Origin: Dyella lutea
GTDB taxonomy: Bacteria > Pseudomonadota > Gammaproteobacteria > Xanthomonadales > Rhodanobacteraceae
Reading direction: 5' to 3'
Length of the DNA stretch: 64,000 bases
Assembly (NCBI RefSeq): GCF_024158035.1
Contig: NZ_JAMZEK010000001.1
Span: forward strand, 372,001-436,000
Shown here: piece after piece, positions 40,901 through 50,319 of the stretch
Numbering within the stretch: the stretch's first letter is position 1
Layout of the letters: each line of letters begins with the position of its first letter
Program-made: the position numbers and the translations under genes
Notes under the pieces: model-generated
Told to the model about the DNA's origin: nothing
The model's input: only the letters and a program-made list of their open reading frames with translations
The model's database searches: none

Positions 40901-41452
40901 GGGCTGGGCCTGGGACTGTCGATCTGCGACCGCATCGCGGCGATCATGGGGCATCGTCTCGAACTGCATTCGCGCGAGGGACACGGCAGCTGCTTCGGCT
41001 GCGTCGTACCGCGTGTGGCTGCGGTGCCCCGTCGCCCCGCGGTCGCCCCGCGCCTGCCTACCGGCGAACAGTTGCCGCTGACCGTGCTTTGCCTGGACAA
41101 CGACCCCGCCATCCTTGATGGCATGAAGGCGCTGCTCGGGCGCTGGGGCGTCGATTGCCGGCTCGCCGAGGACGTGGCGCAGGCCGAGGCCGAGCTGCGC
41201 CGCGGCGGGGTCGATCTGGTGCTGGCGGACTACCACCTGGCCGACAGCACCGATGGCCTGCAGGCGTTGAACCAGTTGCGGCTCAGGCTGGGCAGCCTGC
41301 CGCCGGTGGCGATGATCACCGCCGACGGCAGCAGCGAGCTGAAGCAGCGCGCGCGCGAACTGGGCTACCCGCTGCTGCACAAACCGGTGCGTCCGGCCGC
41401 CCTGCGTGCACTGCTGGGAGCGCTGGTGCGTCGCCAGGCCAGCAACGGCTGA
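37982..41452 (+). CDS. crbS: CrbS-like hybrid sensor histidine kinase with sodium/solute symporter domain
   Basis: 1156 residues from a GTG with GAGGG ahead. Order: a 13-segment SSS-type symporter domain (~1-480), a linker (~490-600) like STAC, a PAS domain (~634-750: LENVSQGISVVDARMRLVTWNRRYLELFDY), coiled coil, dimerisation domain with ASHDLLQPLNA (His ~802), ATPase domain (NFLSNALRY, DTGPGIAPEQ, GLGLGLSI), then a receiver domain with acceptor Asp ~1083 (VLADYHL). The CrbS/CrbA-type sensors control acetate use through a LuxR-family regulator. The CrbR-like gene converges with it at 41462 and acs follows, so the role is well supported. Confidence 0.9.
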   Translation: MISGWLLLIVAALYVGLLFVVAWKGDRNPLYPRKASLRPLVYSLALAVYCSSWTFYGAVGTAARDGLAYLPIYLGPALLFLFGFGLMSRLVTVAGQRNITTIADFIGARFGKSHGLAALVALIAVIAVVPYLALQFKAMAMSVDVLSDTGPTSIIPSADSALWCALLLAAFAILFGTRSIDASEHHHGMMLAIALESVIKLVAFLTLAIYALWRGPGWEALAALPPARFTQGQSPGFLAQTVLAFLAMFCLPRQFQIGVVECEDPHDLHRARWMFPLYMLLISAAVLPIVAAGMHLPAVRGGLADAWVLNLPLAHGDRGTALVAFLGGFSAATGMVIVATVALSTMISNDLVMPALLRIRRLRLEQRQDLSLLLLRIRRVAIISLSLLAYGYYRLVADNANLAATGLLAFAAVAQFAPAIIAALYWRGASQSGVAIGLLAGFASWFYTLLLPAIDRHASWLQEGPFGISWLRPQALFHLSGWDPVMHSTFWSLLLNVGCLVFFSLRFRPSLAERIHAAMFVDPYIASSSGSGDWRGRVAVGDLMTIAGRIVGERSSQRAFAEYGLRQGKALEPNESADRALIQYTERLLAGAVGAASARRILMGALSGSGLDIAEAMALMDEASQELRFNRELLSTTLENVSQGISVVDARMRLVTWNRRYLELFDYPDGMVYIGVPVADLIRWNAEHGECGPGEVEEHVAKRIGHLRAGTPHLFQRVRPDGTVIEMRGRPLPGGGYVTTYTDVTAYKHAELALREANENLEQRVDQRTAELSEALDATARAQREAEAAMVSKTRFLAAASHDLLQPLNAARLFTSALRQQPALDEESRRLAERIDASFRAAEDLLDALLDVSRLDAGRYQPEFGDFAMADLFDSLRAQFAVVAEQRGLRLRVVPTNLSIRSDPQLLRRILQNFLSNALRYTREGGVLLGARRDGDEVRIQVWDTGPGIAPEQRAHIFDEFQRLQRPSPWGEKGLGLGLSICDRIAAIMGHRLELHSREGHGSCFGCVVPRVAAVPRRPAVAPRLPTGEQLPLTVLCLDNDPAILDGMKALLGRWGVDCRLAEDVAQAEAELRRGGVDLVLADYHLADSTDGLQALNQLRLRLGSLPPVAMITADGSSELKQRARELGYPLLHKPVRPAALRALLGALVRRQASNG

Positions 41453-41461
41453 CCGCCGCGC

Positions 41462-42136
41462 CTACTCCGAGTCGTCGTCGGGGAACGACTGCATGGCACC
41501 CGGATCCACCGCCAGCTGGCTTGCGGCAAGCGCTACCTGGGTGCGGTTGTTGACCCCCAGCTTGCGCATGATCGCGGTCATGTGGGCTTTTACCGTCGCC
41601 TCGGACACGCCCAGGTCCCATGCAATTTGCTTGTTGAGCTGGCCCTCGGCGATCATCGTCAGCACGCGGAACTGCTGCGGCGTGAGCGAAGCGACCCGTG
41701 CGGCGACGTCGGCTTCGTCGCGCTTGAGCGCGATCTCGCCGCCGACCAGCTGGTGCGGCAGCCAGGTGTTGCCGTCGAGCACGGCATGGATCGCCTGCAC
41801 GATCTCATCGCCCGGCGTCGACTTCGGAATGTAGGCCGAAGCGCCGTGTGCCAGCGCGCGGCGAGCCACCTGGGCCTCCTCATGGCCGGAGACCACAATG
41901 GTCGGCAGCCCCGGATACTGGCCCCGGATGTGCGCGAGGGCGGAATAGCCACGGGCTCCGGGCATGTGCAGGTCCAGCAGCAGCAGGTCCGCCTCCGGGT
42001 ACTGCTCGATCATCGCCATCAGCTTGTCGACGCTGTCGGCGCAATGCACCGCGGCGGCGGGCAGGGCGGAAACCACCGCGCGCTCCAGCGCGTCGCGGAA
42101 CAGGGGATGGTCGTCGGCGATCAGTACGTCAGGCAT
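41462..42136 (-). CDS. crbR: CrbR-like LuxR-family response regulator
   Basis: 224 residues. Receiver domain (~1-118) with IADDHPLFRDAL and the acceptor Asp about 55 (LLLLDLHMPG), and a LuxR-type HTH (~150-210: SLTPQQFRVLTMIAEGQLNKQIAWDLGVSEATVKAHMTAIM). Lies 43 bp downstream of acs on the same strand, and converges with the sensor gene 9 bp away. Likely cognate regulator for CrbS; the expected target is acs and the nearby transport genes. Confidence 0.9.
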   Translation of the reverse strand: MPDVLIADDHPLFRDALERAVVSALPAAAVHCADSVDKLMAMIEQYPEADLLLLDLHMPGARGYSALAHIRGQYPGLPTIVVSGHEEAQVARRALAHGASAYIPKSTPGDEIVQAIHAVLDGNTWLPHQLVGGEIALKRDEADVAARVASLTPQQFRVLTMIAEGQLNKQIAWDLGVSEATVKAHMTAIMRKLGVNNRTQVALAASQLAVDPGAMQSFPDDDSE

Positions 42137-42179
42137 GGGATGCGGTGCGGGAGCGCTTCGGCAGCACCCCCGCCCATGA

Positions 42180-44120
<1,941 letters not shown>

Positions 44121-44451
44121 GACGGGCTCCTTCGAATGACTTCGTGGCACGGGACGAAGATGCCCGCGCGTTTGACCGAGTGTAGCGTTCGACGCGGTGC
44201 AGCACCCCGGCGGAACCGCTTCGACTTTCGTCGATTCTCGACCAAAGCCGAATAGCTGCGCGCATTGCAGCATCCCCATGCTCGGCCCTGCCTCCGCTGC
44301 GACGTCTTGTCTCCGGCGCGTCTCTCGCTCGGCGGCACCACGTGTTCGACGGGACACATGGACCGGGGGGTCCATCCCGACACATGGCCGCGATGACGCG
44401 GCGCCATCTCCGCCAGGGTGCGGAGCCGTTCTTACCAGAGGGGAATACAGC
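44121..44451. promoter_or_regulatory. Divergent regulatory region between acs and the MHS transporter
   Basis: 331 bp with no gene. It must contain both promoters. A 12-bp element CGACTTTCGTCG is at 44222-44233, followed by GACCAAAGCCG at 44240-44250. The reverse complement of the 12-mer is also in the porin leader (46196-46207). I did not find a clear sigma-70 promoter on either strand; a CRP-like site was not obvious either. Best guess is a regulator-binding region for the CrbR-like protein. Confidence 0.5.
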
Positions 44452-46107
44452 ATGGCCACCACCGGCATCACCGCGGACACCTCGCTCGATGTCAGCCATC
44501 GGCGGGTGATCTTCGCGTCCAGCCTCGGCACCGTCTTCGAGTGGTACGACTTCTACCTTTACGGTTCGCTGGCGGCGATCATCGCCAAGCAGTTCTTCTC
44601 CGGTCTCAACGAGGCCTCGGCGTTCGTGTTCGCCCTGCTCGCCTTCGCCGCCGGCTTCGCGGTGCGTCCGTTCGGTGCGATCGTGTTCGGTCGCATCGGC
44701 GACATGGTCGGACGCAAATACACCTTCCTGGTCACGATCCTGATCATGGGCCTGTCGACCTTCCTGGTCGGCGTGCTGCCGGGCTACAACAGCATCGGCG
44801 TGGCCGCCCCGGTGATCCTGATCGCGCTGCGCCTGCTGCAGGGCCTGGCGCTGGGCGGCGAGTACGGCGGCGCGGCCACCTACGTCGCCGAGCACGCGCC
44901 GGACGGCAAGCGCGGCCTGTACACCAGCTTCATCCAGATCACCGCCACCTTCGGCCTGTTTATCTCGCTGCTGGTGATCCTGGGCTGCAAGATGGCGCTG
45001 GGTCCGAAGTTCGACGAGTGGGGCTGGCGCATCCCGTTCCTGCTGTCCTCGGTGTTGCTCGCGGTATCGGTGTACATCCGCCTCCAGTTGTCCGAGTCGC
45101 CGGCGTTCAAGCAGATGAAGGAAGAGGGTCGTCATTCCACCGCGCCGCTGACCGAGTCGTTTGCCCGCTGGGGCAACCTCAAGGTGGTGATCCTGGCGCT
45201 GCTCGGTGCCACCGCGGGCCAGGCCGTGGTGTGGTACGCCGGCCAGTTCTACGCGATGTACTTCCTCGGCAATACGCTGAAGATCGACGCCACCACCACC
45301 CAGCTGATGATCGCCGGCGCGTTGCTGATCGGCACCCCGTTCTTCGTGGTGTTCGGCTGGCTGTCCGACCGCATCGGACGCAAGCCGGTGGTGCTGGCCG
45401 GCTGCCTGCTGGCCGCGCTCACCTACTTCCCGATCTTCAAGGCGCTCACCCACTTCGGCAACCCGGCGATCGAGGCGGCCAGCACGTCGGCACCGATCCG
45501 CGTCACGGCCGACCCGAAGGACTGCCACGTGCAGATCGACCTGATCGGCAAGAAGGTGTTCACCAGCTCCTGCGACGTGGCCAAGAGCTTCCTGACCAAG
45601 CGCGGCGTGCCGTATGAGAACGTGGCCGCGGCGCCGGGCACGGTCGCGGTGGTGTCGGTGGGCGGCAAGGACTTCCCGTCGTTCGACGGTTCGCAGATGG
45701 CCAAGGCGGACTTCGCCGCCAAGGTCAAGGCGTTCGGCGAGGAGGTTGGCACGGCGGTGAATACCGCCGGCTACCCGGCCAAGGCCGACCCGGCGATGAT
45801 CAACAAGCCGATGGTGATGCTGCTGCTGTGGATCCTGGTGATCTACGTGACCATGGTCTACGGCCCGATCGCGGCATGGCTGGTGGAGATGTTCCCGACC
45901 CGTATCCGCTACACCTCGATGAGCCTGCCGTACCACATCGGCAACGGCTGGTTCGGCGGCTTCCTGCCTTCGGTGTCGTTCGGCATCGTGGCGGCCACCG
46001 GCGATTTCTACGCTGGCCTGTGGTACCCGATCATCATTGCGGCGATGAGCGTGGTGATCGGCGGCCTGTTCCTGCACGAGACCAAGCACGTTTCCATCCA
46101 CGACTGA
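44452..46107 (+). CDS. MHS-family MFS transporter with periplasmic insert
   Basis: 551 residues from the ATG at 44452 (AGAGGGGA ahead). Major facilitator of the metabolite:H+ symporter type: [60 protein letters not shown], then the central loop and [12 protein letters not shown]. Unusually, about 110 residues (roughly 345-450) are inserted between helices 9 and 10, with two cysteines ([21 protein letters not shown]) that may form a disulfide. Probably takes up acetate or another short organic acid, given the acs/crb neighbourhood; substrate not proven. Confidence 0.87.
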   Translation: MATTGITADTSLDVSHRRVIFASSLGTVFEWYDFYLYGSLAAIIAKQFFSGLNEASAFVFALLAFAAGFAVRPFGAIVFGRIGDMVGRKYTFLVTILIMGLSTFLVGVLPGYNSIGVAAPVILIALRLLQGLALGGEYGGAATYVAEHAPDGKRGLYTSFIQITATFGLFISLLVILGCKMALGPKFDEWGWRIPFLLSSVLLAVSVYIRLQLSESPAFKQMKEEGRHSTAPLTESFARWGNLKVVILALLGATAGQAVVWYAGQFYAMYFLGNTLKIDATTTQLMIAGALLIGTPFFVVFGWLSDRIGRKPVVLAGCLLAALTYFPIFKALTHFGNPAIEAASTSAPIRVTADPKDCHVQIDLIGKKVFTSSCDVAKSFLTKRGVPYENVAAAPGTVAVVSVGGKDFPSFDGSQMAKADFAAKVKAFGEEVGTAVNTAGYPAKADPAMINKPMVMLLLWILVIYVTMVYGPIAAWLVEMFPTRIRYTSMSLPYHIGNGWFGGFLPSVSFGIVAATGDFYAGLWYPIIIAAMSVVIGGLFLHETKHVSIHD

Positions 46108-46113
46108 GCGGTG

Positions 46114-46150
46114 CCGGTGGCGCCATCCCGGGGAGGGAGGGCGCCACCGG
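46114..46150 (+). terminator. Hairpin after MHS transporter
   Basis: 10-bp stem CCGGTGGCGC / GCGCCACCGG with a 17-base loop, starting 7 bp past the stop. There is no U-run, so termination is uncertain. Confidence 0.45.
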
Positions 46151-46195
46151 CCCGACCACGGCCGATGTCGCAGCTTTCTGCGCGGCGGTGCAGCG

Positions 46196-46207
46196 CGACG
46201 AAAGTCG
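46196..46207. promoter_or_regulatory. Shared 12-bp motif upstream of porin gene
   Basis: CGACGAAAGTCG, the exact reverse complement of the 12-mer in the acs/transporter gap, 132 bp upstream of the porin start. A related flank (GGGACAAAGACCG) follows at 46217. Interpreted as a possible operator for the acetate regulator. Confidence 0.45.
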
Positions 46208-46338
46208 TAATGCACCGGGACAAAGACCGCGATTAACGTGCGCCTAATGTTTCGCCACTTGCGATCGATATTGGTCGGAGCGCTGCCCGACGGGTGCGGC
46301 TCCGCCGATACCGGTCCTTCCATCCGGGGATACAAGCC

Positions 46339-47748
46339 ATGAAAAGAAATCCGATGTTCTTCGCCGTTGCTGTCGCACTCGGGCTGGCGGTGGCCGGCCC
46401 GTCGTTCGCTGCCACCAAGCAGAAGACCGACGTCAAGGCGCTGCAGGCGCTGATCGAGAAACAGCAGGCCCAGCTCGATGAGCAGCAGAAGGAACTGGCG
46501 CAGATGCGCGAGGCGTTGCAGCAGATCCAGGGCAACCAGCAGGCGCAGCAGCAGCAGATCGAGAAGGTCGCCAGCACGCCGCCGCCCCCGCCCCCGGCTC
46601 CGTCGGCGTTCAGCAGCGCGCCCGGCGTATCGGTGGCCCTGCATGGCTTCGTCTCGGCCACCGCGTTCAGCCAGGACAAGAGCTTCACCTTCGGCAACGG
46701 CCAGAACGCCGAATTCCCGGTGACCGGCTCGCACGGCAACACCAGTGGCTTCGACGTGCGCAATACGCGTTTCTGGCTCGACTTCAAAGGCGCCAAGTTC
46801 AATGAGAACTGGTCGGGTGGCGGCCGAATTGAGATGGATTTCTTCGGCGGTTTCAACGGCACCGGCGCCTACTCGCTGTCGCAGCCGACGCCGCGTCTGC
46901 GCCAGGCCTACATGGACCTGGCCAACGCCTCCAGCGGCACCACGATCCGCGTCGGCCAGCAGTGGGACCTGCTGTTCCCGCTGGACAATGTGCCGGCCTC
47001 GATCACCCACATCGCCTTCCCGCTCGGCTACGGCACCGGCATGATCGGCTGGCGTTTCCCCGGCGTGGTGATGATGCAGGATCTCAACCACGGTTCGGAT
47101 GGTCCGAAGTGGCGATTGGATCTGGGCGCCTTCGAGGGCTCCTGGGATGGCCCCGGCAACAACGTGAACTACCTCACCGGCGGCAATGCCGGCTTCCGTC
47201 CGCAGCTGCAGGCGCGCCTGCACGTGCAGGACAAGGACTGGCTGGCCTACTTCGTGGCGCACTACTCGCAGATCGACCTGCGCGGCGTCGATGGCACCGC
47301 GGCCACGCCGGTCGCCACCAAGATCGACAGCCAGGGCTTCGAGGTGGGCGGCAACTGGCATCCGGGCAACTGGATGTTCAAGGGTAACCTGTACACCGGC
47401 AAGGGCCTGGGCCAGGTATTCGGCGGCCTGATCCAGTTCGGCGACATCAAGGAGACCGGCGGCTTCCTGCAGGCCGGCTACAAGTTCACGCCGAACTGGA
47501 GCGCCAACGCGTTCTACGGCTACAGCAAGCCCAAGCGCAGCGACGTGGTGGCCTGGCTGGGCCAGGGCTCGGCCGGGCGGCTGGAGAATCGCCAGTCCGC
47601 GCTCAACCTGATCTACACCTCGGGCGCCTACGAGCTGGGCCTGGAGTACATGTACTCCGAGTTGGACAGCACGTCAGCGGCCAATCCTACGGCCACCACC
47701 ACCACCAAGGGCAACCAGGTCTCGCTCAGCGCAAAGTACAACTTCTGA
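46339..47748 (+). CDS. DcaP-like outer-membrane porin with N-terminal coiled coil
   Basis: 469 residues, signal peptide cleaved after SFA (residue ~24). A Gln-rich coiled coil (about 30-75: ALIEKQQAQLDEQQKELAQM) and a proline stretch precede a beta-barrel of about 380 residues that ends in NQVSLSAKYNF, with a terminal Phe typical of outer-membrane barrels. The coiled coil plus barrel is the pattern of DcaP-type trimeric porins that pass dicarboxylates and other organic acids. Following the MHS transporter, it probably admits the same substrate across the outer membrane. Confidence 0.85.
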   Translation: MKRNPMFFAVAVALGLAVAGPSFAATKQKTDVKALQALIEKQQAQLDEQQKELAQMREALQQIQGNQQAQQQQIEKVASTPPPPPPAPSAFSSAPGVSVALHGFVSATAFSQDKSFTFGNGQNAEFPVTGSHGNTSGFDVRNTRFWLDFKGAKFNENWSGGGRIEMDFFGGFNGTGAYSLSQPTPRLRQAYMDLANASSGTTIRVGQQWDLLFPLDNVPASITHIAFPLGYGTGMIGWRFPGVVMMQDLNHGSDGPKWRLDLGAFEGSWDGPGNNVNYLTGGNAGFRPQLQARLHVQDKDWLAYFVAHYSQIDLRGVDGTAATPVATKIDSQGFEVGGNWHPGNWMFKGNLYTGKGLGQVFGGLIQFGDIKETGGFLQAGYKFTPNWSANAFYGYSKPKRSDVVAWLGQGSAGRLENRQSALNLIYTSGAYELGLEYMYSELDSTSAANPTATTTTKGNQVSLSAKYNF

Positions 47749-47792
47749 GTCGGGACCGCGGCGGGCGCCGACCGTCCGCCGTCATTCCCGCG

Positions 47793-47824
47793 AAGAGCCA
47801 CGCCGCGAGGCGTGGCTCTTCCTT
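47793..47824 (+). terminator. Terminator after porin gene
   Basis: Perfect 12-bp stem AAGAGCCACGCC / GGCGTGGCTCTT with GCGA loop, then CCTTT. It also lies at the end of the convergent small membrane gene and may work in both directions. Confidence 0.85.
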
Positions 47825-47839
47825 TACGGACCGGATCGC

Positions 47840-48067
47840 TCAGTCATGGCCGAGCGGCTGCTTGCCTTCGCGCAGCCGCTGCAGGTCGTAACTGGAGAGC
47901 GATTCGGCGCGGGCGCTGGAGCTGATCCGGGCCTGGGCGAAGGCCAGCCCGGTGCCCAGCAGTCCGATCAGGCCCAGTAACAGCCAGATCGCCATGGCCC
48001 CGCCCCCGTGGCGGGTGAAGCACAGCACAAAAGCCAACATTGTTCCGGTCAGCCAAAGCCAGCGCAT
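47840..48067 (-). CDS. Small membrane protein, unknown
   Basis: 75 residues. One or two hydrophobic segments (WLTGTMLAFVLCF and MAIWLLLGLIGLLGTGLAFAQ) and a charged C-terminus (SSYDLQRLREGKQPLGHD). No family recognised. It converges with the porin gene and ends near its terminator; divergent from the radical SAM gene. The coding-like base pattern makes it plausible but not certain. Confidence 0.6.
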   Translation of the reverse strand: MRWLWLTGTMLAFVLCFTRHGGGAMAIWLLLGLIGLLGTGLAFAQARISSSARAESLSSYDLQRLREGKQPLGHD

Positions 48068-48212
48068 GAGAGGAATGCCTCGTCGACCCGGTGCCGCGCC
48101 CCGGTGGTGGCGCCGATCATAAACCTGCTTCCGGGCCGGGCGTCAGCGCAGGGATCCGGTTGTGCCAAAGCCGTCGCGCGCGGTGAGATGCTTGTCACCC
48201 AGGCTGCGTCCC

Positions 48213-49310
48213 ATGTCCGACTTCAACGACCCCTTTTCGCCCCGGGCCCACAGAGGCCGCGGGGCGGCCTCCAACCCGGAAGGCCGCTTCGAGGCCCTGC
48301 GGCGCCAGGCCGAGGACGACGGCTGGCAGAGTGCCCTGCTCGACGACGCAGCGCCACGGCCGCGCACCGAAGTCAGCGAAGAACGCGCGCGCAGCGTGAT
48401 CACCCGCAACGACTCGCCGGACATCCATTTCAGCCAGGCGATGAACCCGTACCGCGGCTGCGAGCATGGCTGCATCTACTGCTTCGCGCGGCCTTCGCAC
48501 AGCTATCTCAACCTGTCACCGGGCCTCGACTTCGAGACCAAGCTGCGCGCCAAGGGCAACCTCGCCGAGGTGCTGCGCCACGAACTGTCACGCCCGGGTT
48601 ACCGCGTGGAGCCGATCAATATCGGCAGCAACACCGATCCCTACCAGCCGATCGAGAAGCGCTGGCGCCTCACCCGCGCCGCGCTGGAGCTGCTGGCCGG
48701 CTGCGGACACCCGTGCACGATCGTCACCAAGAACGCGCTGGTCGAGCGCGACATCGACCTGCTCGCACCGATGGCACGAGCGAATCTCGTGCAGGTGTTC
48801 GTCTCTGTGAACTCGCTGGACAACCACCTCGCCGCGAAGCTCGAGCCGCGCGCCAGCGCGCCGCACCGCCGGATCAAGGCGATCCGCGCGCTGGCCGGGG
48901 CCGGCGTGCCGGTGGGCGTGCTGGTCGCGCCGATCATCCCCGCGCTGAACGACCGCGACATGGAGGCGGTGCTCGAACAGGCCGCCGCCGCGGGCGCCTC
49001 CTGCGCCGGCTACACCGTGCTGCGGCTGCCGTACGAGCTGAAGACCCTGTTCCGCGAATGGCTGGCCCTGCATGCCCCGGATCGCGCGGCCCACGTGATG
49101 AGCCTGGTGCAGCAGATGAATGGTGGCCGCGACTACGACAGCGACTTCCGCACCCGCATGCGCGGGCAGGGCGTGTTCGCCGACCTGCTCAAGCGACGCT
49201 TCGAGGTCGCCTGCCGCCGGCACGAGTTTGGCCGCGCCCGCGATCTCCAGCTCGACACCACCCGTTTCGTGCCCCCGCGCCCGTCGTCACCGCAGGGTCA
49301 GCTGTTCTGA
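48213..49310 (+). CDS. PA0069-type radical SAM protein
   Basis: 365 residues from the ATG at 48213. Cluster motif CEHGCIYCFARPSH (CxxxCxxC) near residue 90 binds the iron-sulfur cluster for SAM cleavage. Other segments: NPYRGCEHG, GSNTDPYQPIEKR, VTKNALVERDIDLL, VLVAPIIPALND. It belongs to the family of Elp3/SplB-like radical enzymes with unknown substrate. Its 3' end overlaps 24 bp of the convergent membrane gene. Confidence 0.9.
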   Translation: MSDFNDPFSPRAHRGRGAASNPEGRFEALRRQAEDDGWQSALLDDAAPRPRTEVSEERARSVITRNDSPDIHFSQAMNPYRGCEHGCIYCFARPSHSYLNLSPGLDFETKLRAKGNLAEVLRHELSRPGYRVEPINIGSNTDPYQPIEKRWRLTRAALELLAGCGHPCTIVTKNALVERDIDLLAPMARANLVQVFVSVNSLDNHLAAKLEPRASAPHRRIKAIRALAGAGVPVGVLVAPIIPALNDRDMEAVLEQAAAAGASCAGYTVLRLPYELKTLFREWLALHAPDRAAHVMSLVQQMNGGRDYDSDFRTRMRGQGVFADLLKRRFEVACRRHEFGRARDLQLDTTRFVPPRPSSPQGQLF

Positions 49311-49631
49311 CCGATCTCCGGTCGCGGCGAGTGCCTGGGCACGCTCCAGCATGGAATCGCGGGCGAGCAGGCGCGGCAGGAAGAAGGCCGGCGTCGTGAG
49401 CAGCAGACCCAACGACTCCGTGCCCGCCAGCGGCCACCCGTGCAACGTCGGGAACACCCAGTGCGCCCCCGCCAGCAGCCAGAACAGACCGGTGAGGTGG
49501 ATCAGCGACAGCAGCCATGCCTGGGCTCCGCGTGTGCCGGCCCGCAGGCATTCATCGCGCACGATCCGTTCGGCCTGCGTCCACGGAATGCGGTAGGCGC
49601 GGACCAGGCGCCGCGTGGTGATCCATCGCAT
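49287..49631 (-). CDS. Small membrane protein 3 of YtrA operon
   Basis: 114 residues, the last gene of the leftward operon, with AGGAGGG ahead of its ATG, 4 bp after the preceding stop. Two membrane segments (about residues 41-60 and 70-88). The N-terminus LVRAYRIPWTQAERIVRDECLR resembles the starts of the two preceding genes, and the C-terminus (LARDSMLERAQALAA) also aligns. Function unknown; possible extra membrane subunit of the ABC transporter. Confidence 0.72.
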   Translation of the reverse strand: MRWITTRRLVRAYRIPWTQAERIVRDECLRAGTRGAQAWLLSLIHLTGLFWLLAGAHWVFPTLHGWPLAGTESLGLLLTTPAFFLPRLLARDSMLERAQALAATGDRSEQLTLR

Positions 49632-49635
49632 GACG

Positions 49636-49968
49636 TCATTCCCTCCTGCGAGCGATGGGATCGCGCGCCAGCCGCTCCGCTTCGGCCAGGATCGTCATCC
49701 GGGCCGCGCGCTGCGCCAGCCACAGATGCAGGCCGAGCAGCGCCAGCGCGGCAACCACCATGAGACCGCCCCAGCCGCGCGGCAGTGTCACCCACCCGAA
49801 GTCTCCTGCCACGCTGGTCAGCCAGAGCGCTGCGGTGGGAGGCGCCAGCCAGCCGTAGCGCCGCCACTGCCTGAGGCTGTGGTCGCGGACTACGGCGCGT
49901 GCCACCGGTAGCCGCAGCCCGTAACGTGCGGCCAACCATTCCGGGCGGATCGCGGTGCGCGTGATCAT
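49636..49968 (-). CDS. Small membrane protein 2 of YtrA operon
   Basis: 110 residues from the ATG at 49968, which overlaps the previous stop (ATGA). Two membrane segments. N-terminus LAARYGLRLPVARAVVRDHSLR and C-terminus ILAEAERLARDPIARRRE are of the same pattern as small proteins 1 and 3. Unknown function; translationally coupled to its neighbours. Confidence 0.72.
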   Translation of the reverse strand: MITRTAIRPEWLAARYGLRLPVARAVVRDHSLRQWRRYGWLAPPTAALWLTSVAGDFGWVTLPRGWGGLMVVAALALLGLHLWLAQRAARMTILAEAERLARDPIARRRE

Positions 49969-50303
49969 GTGTCCGGCCCCGCATGGACGCGAGCGGCGAT
50001 GCGCGCCGCCTCGGCATGGATGGCCGGGCGCGCCAGTCGTTGGCCCAGCAGTCGCCAGGCCAGCATCACCGCCTGGGTAGCCATGATCAGCGCGAAGATG
50101 TTCAGGCCGTGGAGGTCTCCCCGAACGTAATCGCCCAGCGCATACGCCAGGCCAGCCACGCCGCCGAGCCCGACGACGAGCAGGGTCCAGCACCATCCGG
50201 AGCGCAGCAGCGCCTGACGGGTCGCTTCACCGACGATCTCGGCGGTCGTGGCGACGGGTAGACGGTAATGCTCGGCGAAGCTTCGTGCCGTGGTCGGAGC
50301 CAT
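49965..50303 (-). CDS. Small membrane protein 1 of YtrA operon
   Basis: 112 residues from the ATG at 50303, 16 bp after the permease stop. Two membrane segments (about 34-53 and 66-84). N-terminus FAEHYRLPVATTAEIVGEATR, C-terminus IHAEAARIAARVHAGPDT. Appears paralogous to the two following genes. Unknown function. Confidence 0.72.
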   Translation of the reverse strand: MAPTTARSFAEHYRLPVATTAEIVGEATRQALLRSGWCWTLLVVGLGGVAGLAYALGDYVRGDLHGLNIFALIMATQAVMLAWRLLGQRLARPAIHAEAARIAARVHAGPDT

Positions 50304-50319
50304 GGTCGACGGTTCTCCA

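Noticed and set aside
44121-44451. Small open frames in the acs/transporter gap
   Set aside because: None has a plausible start and all are read through regulatory-like sequence.
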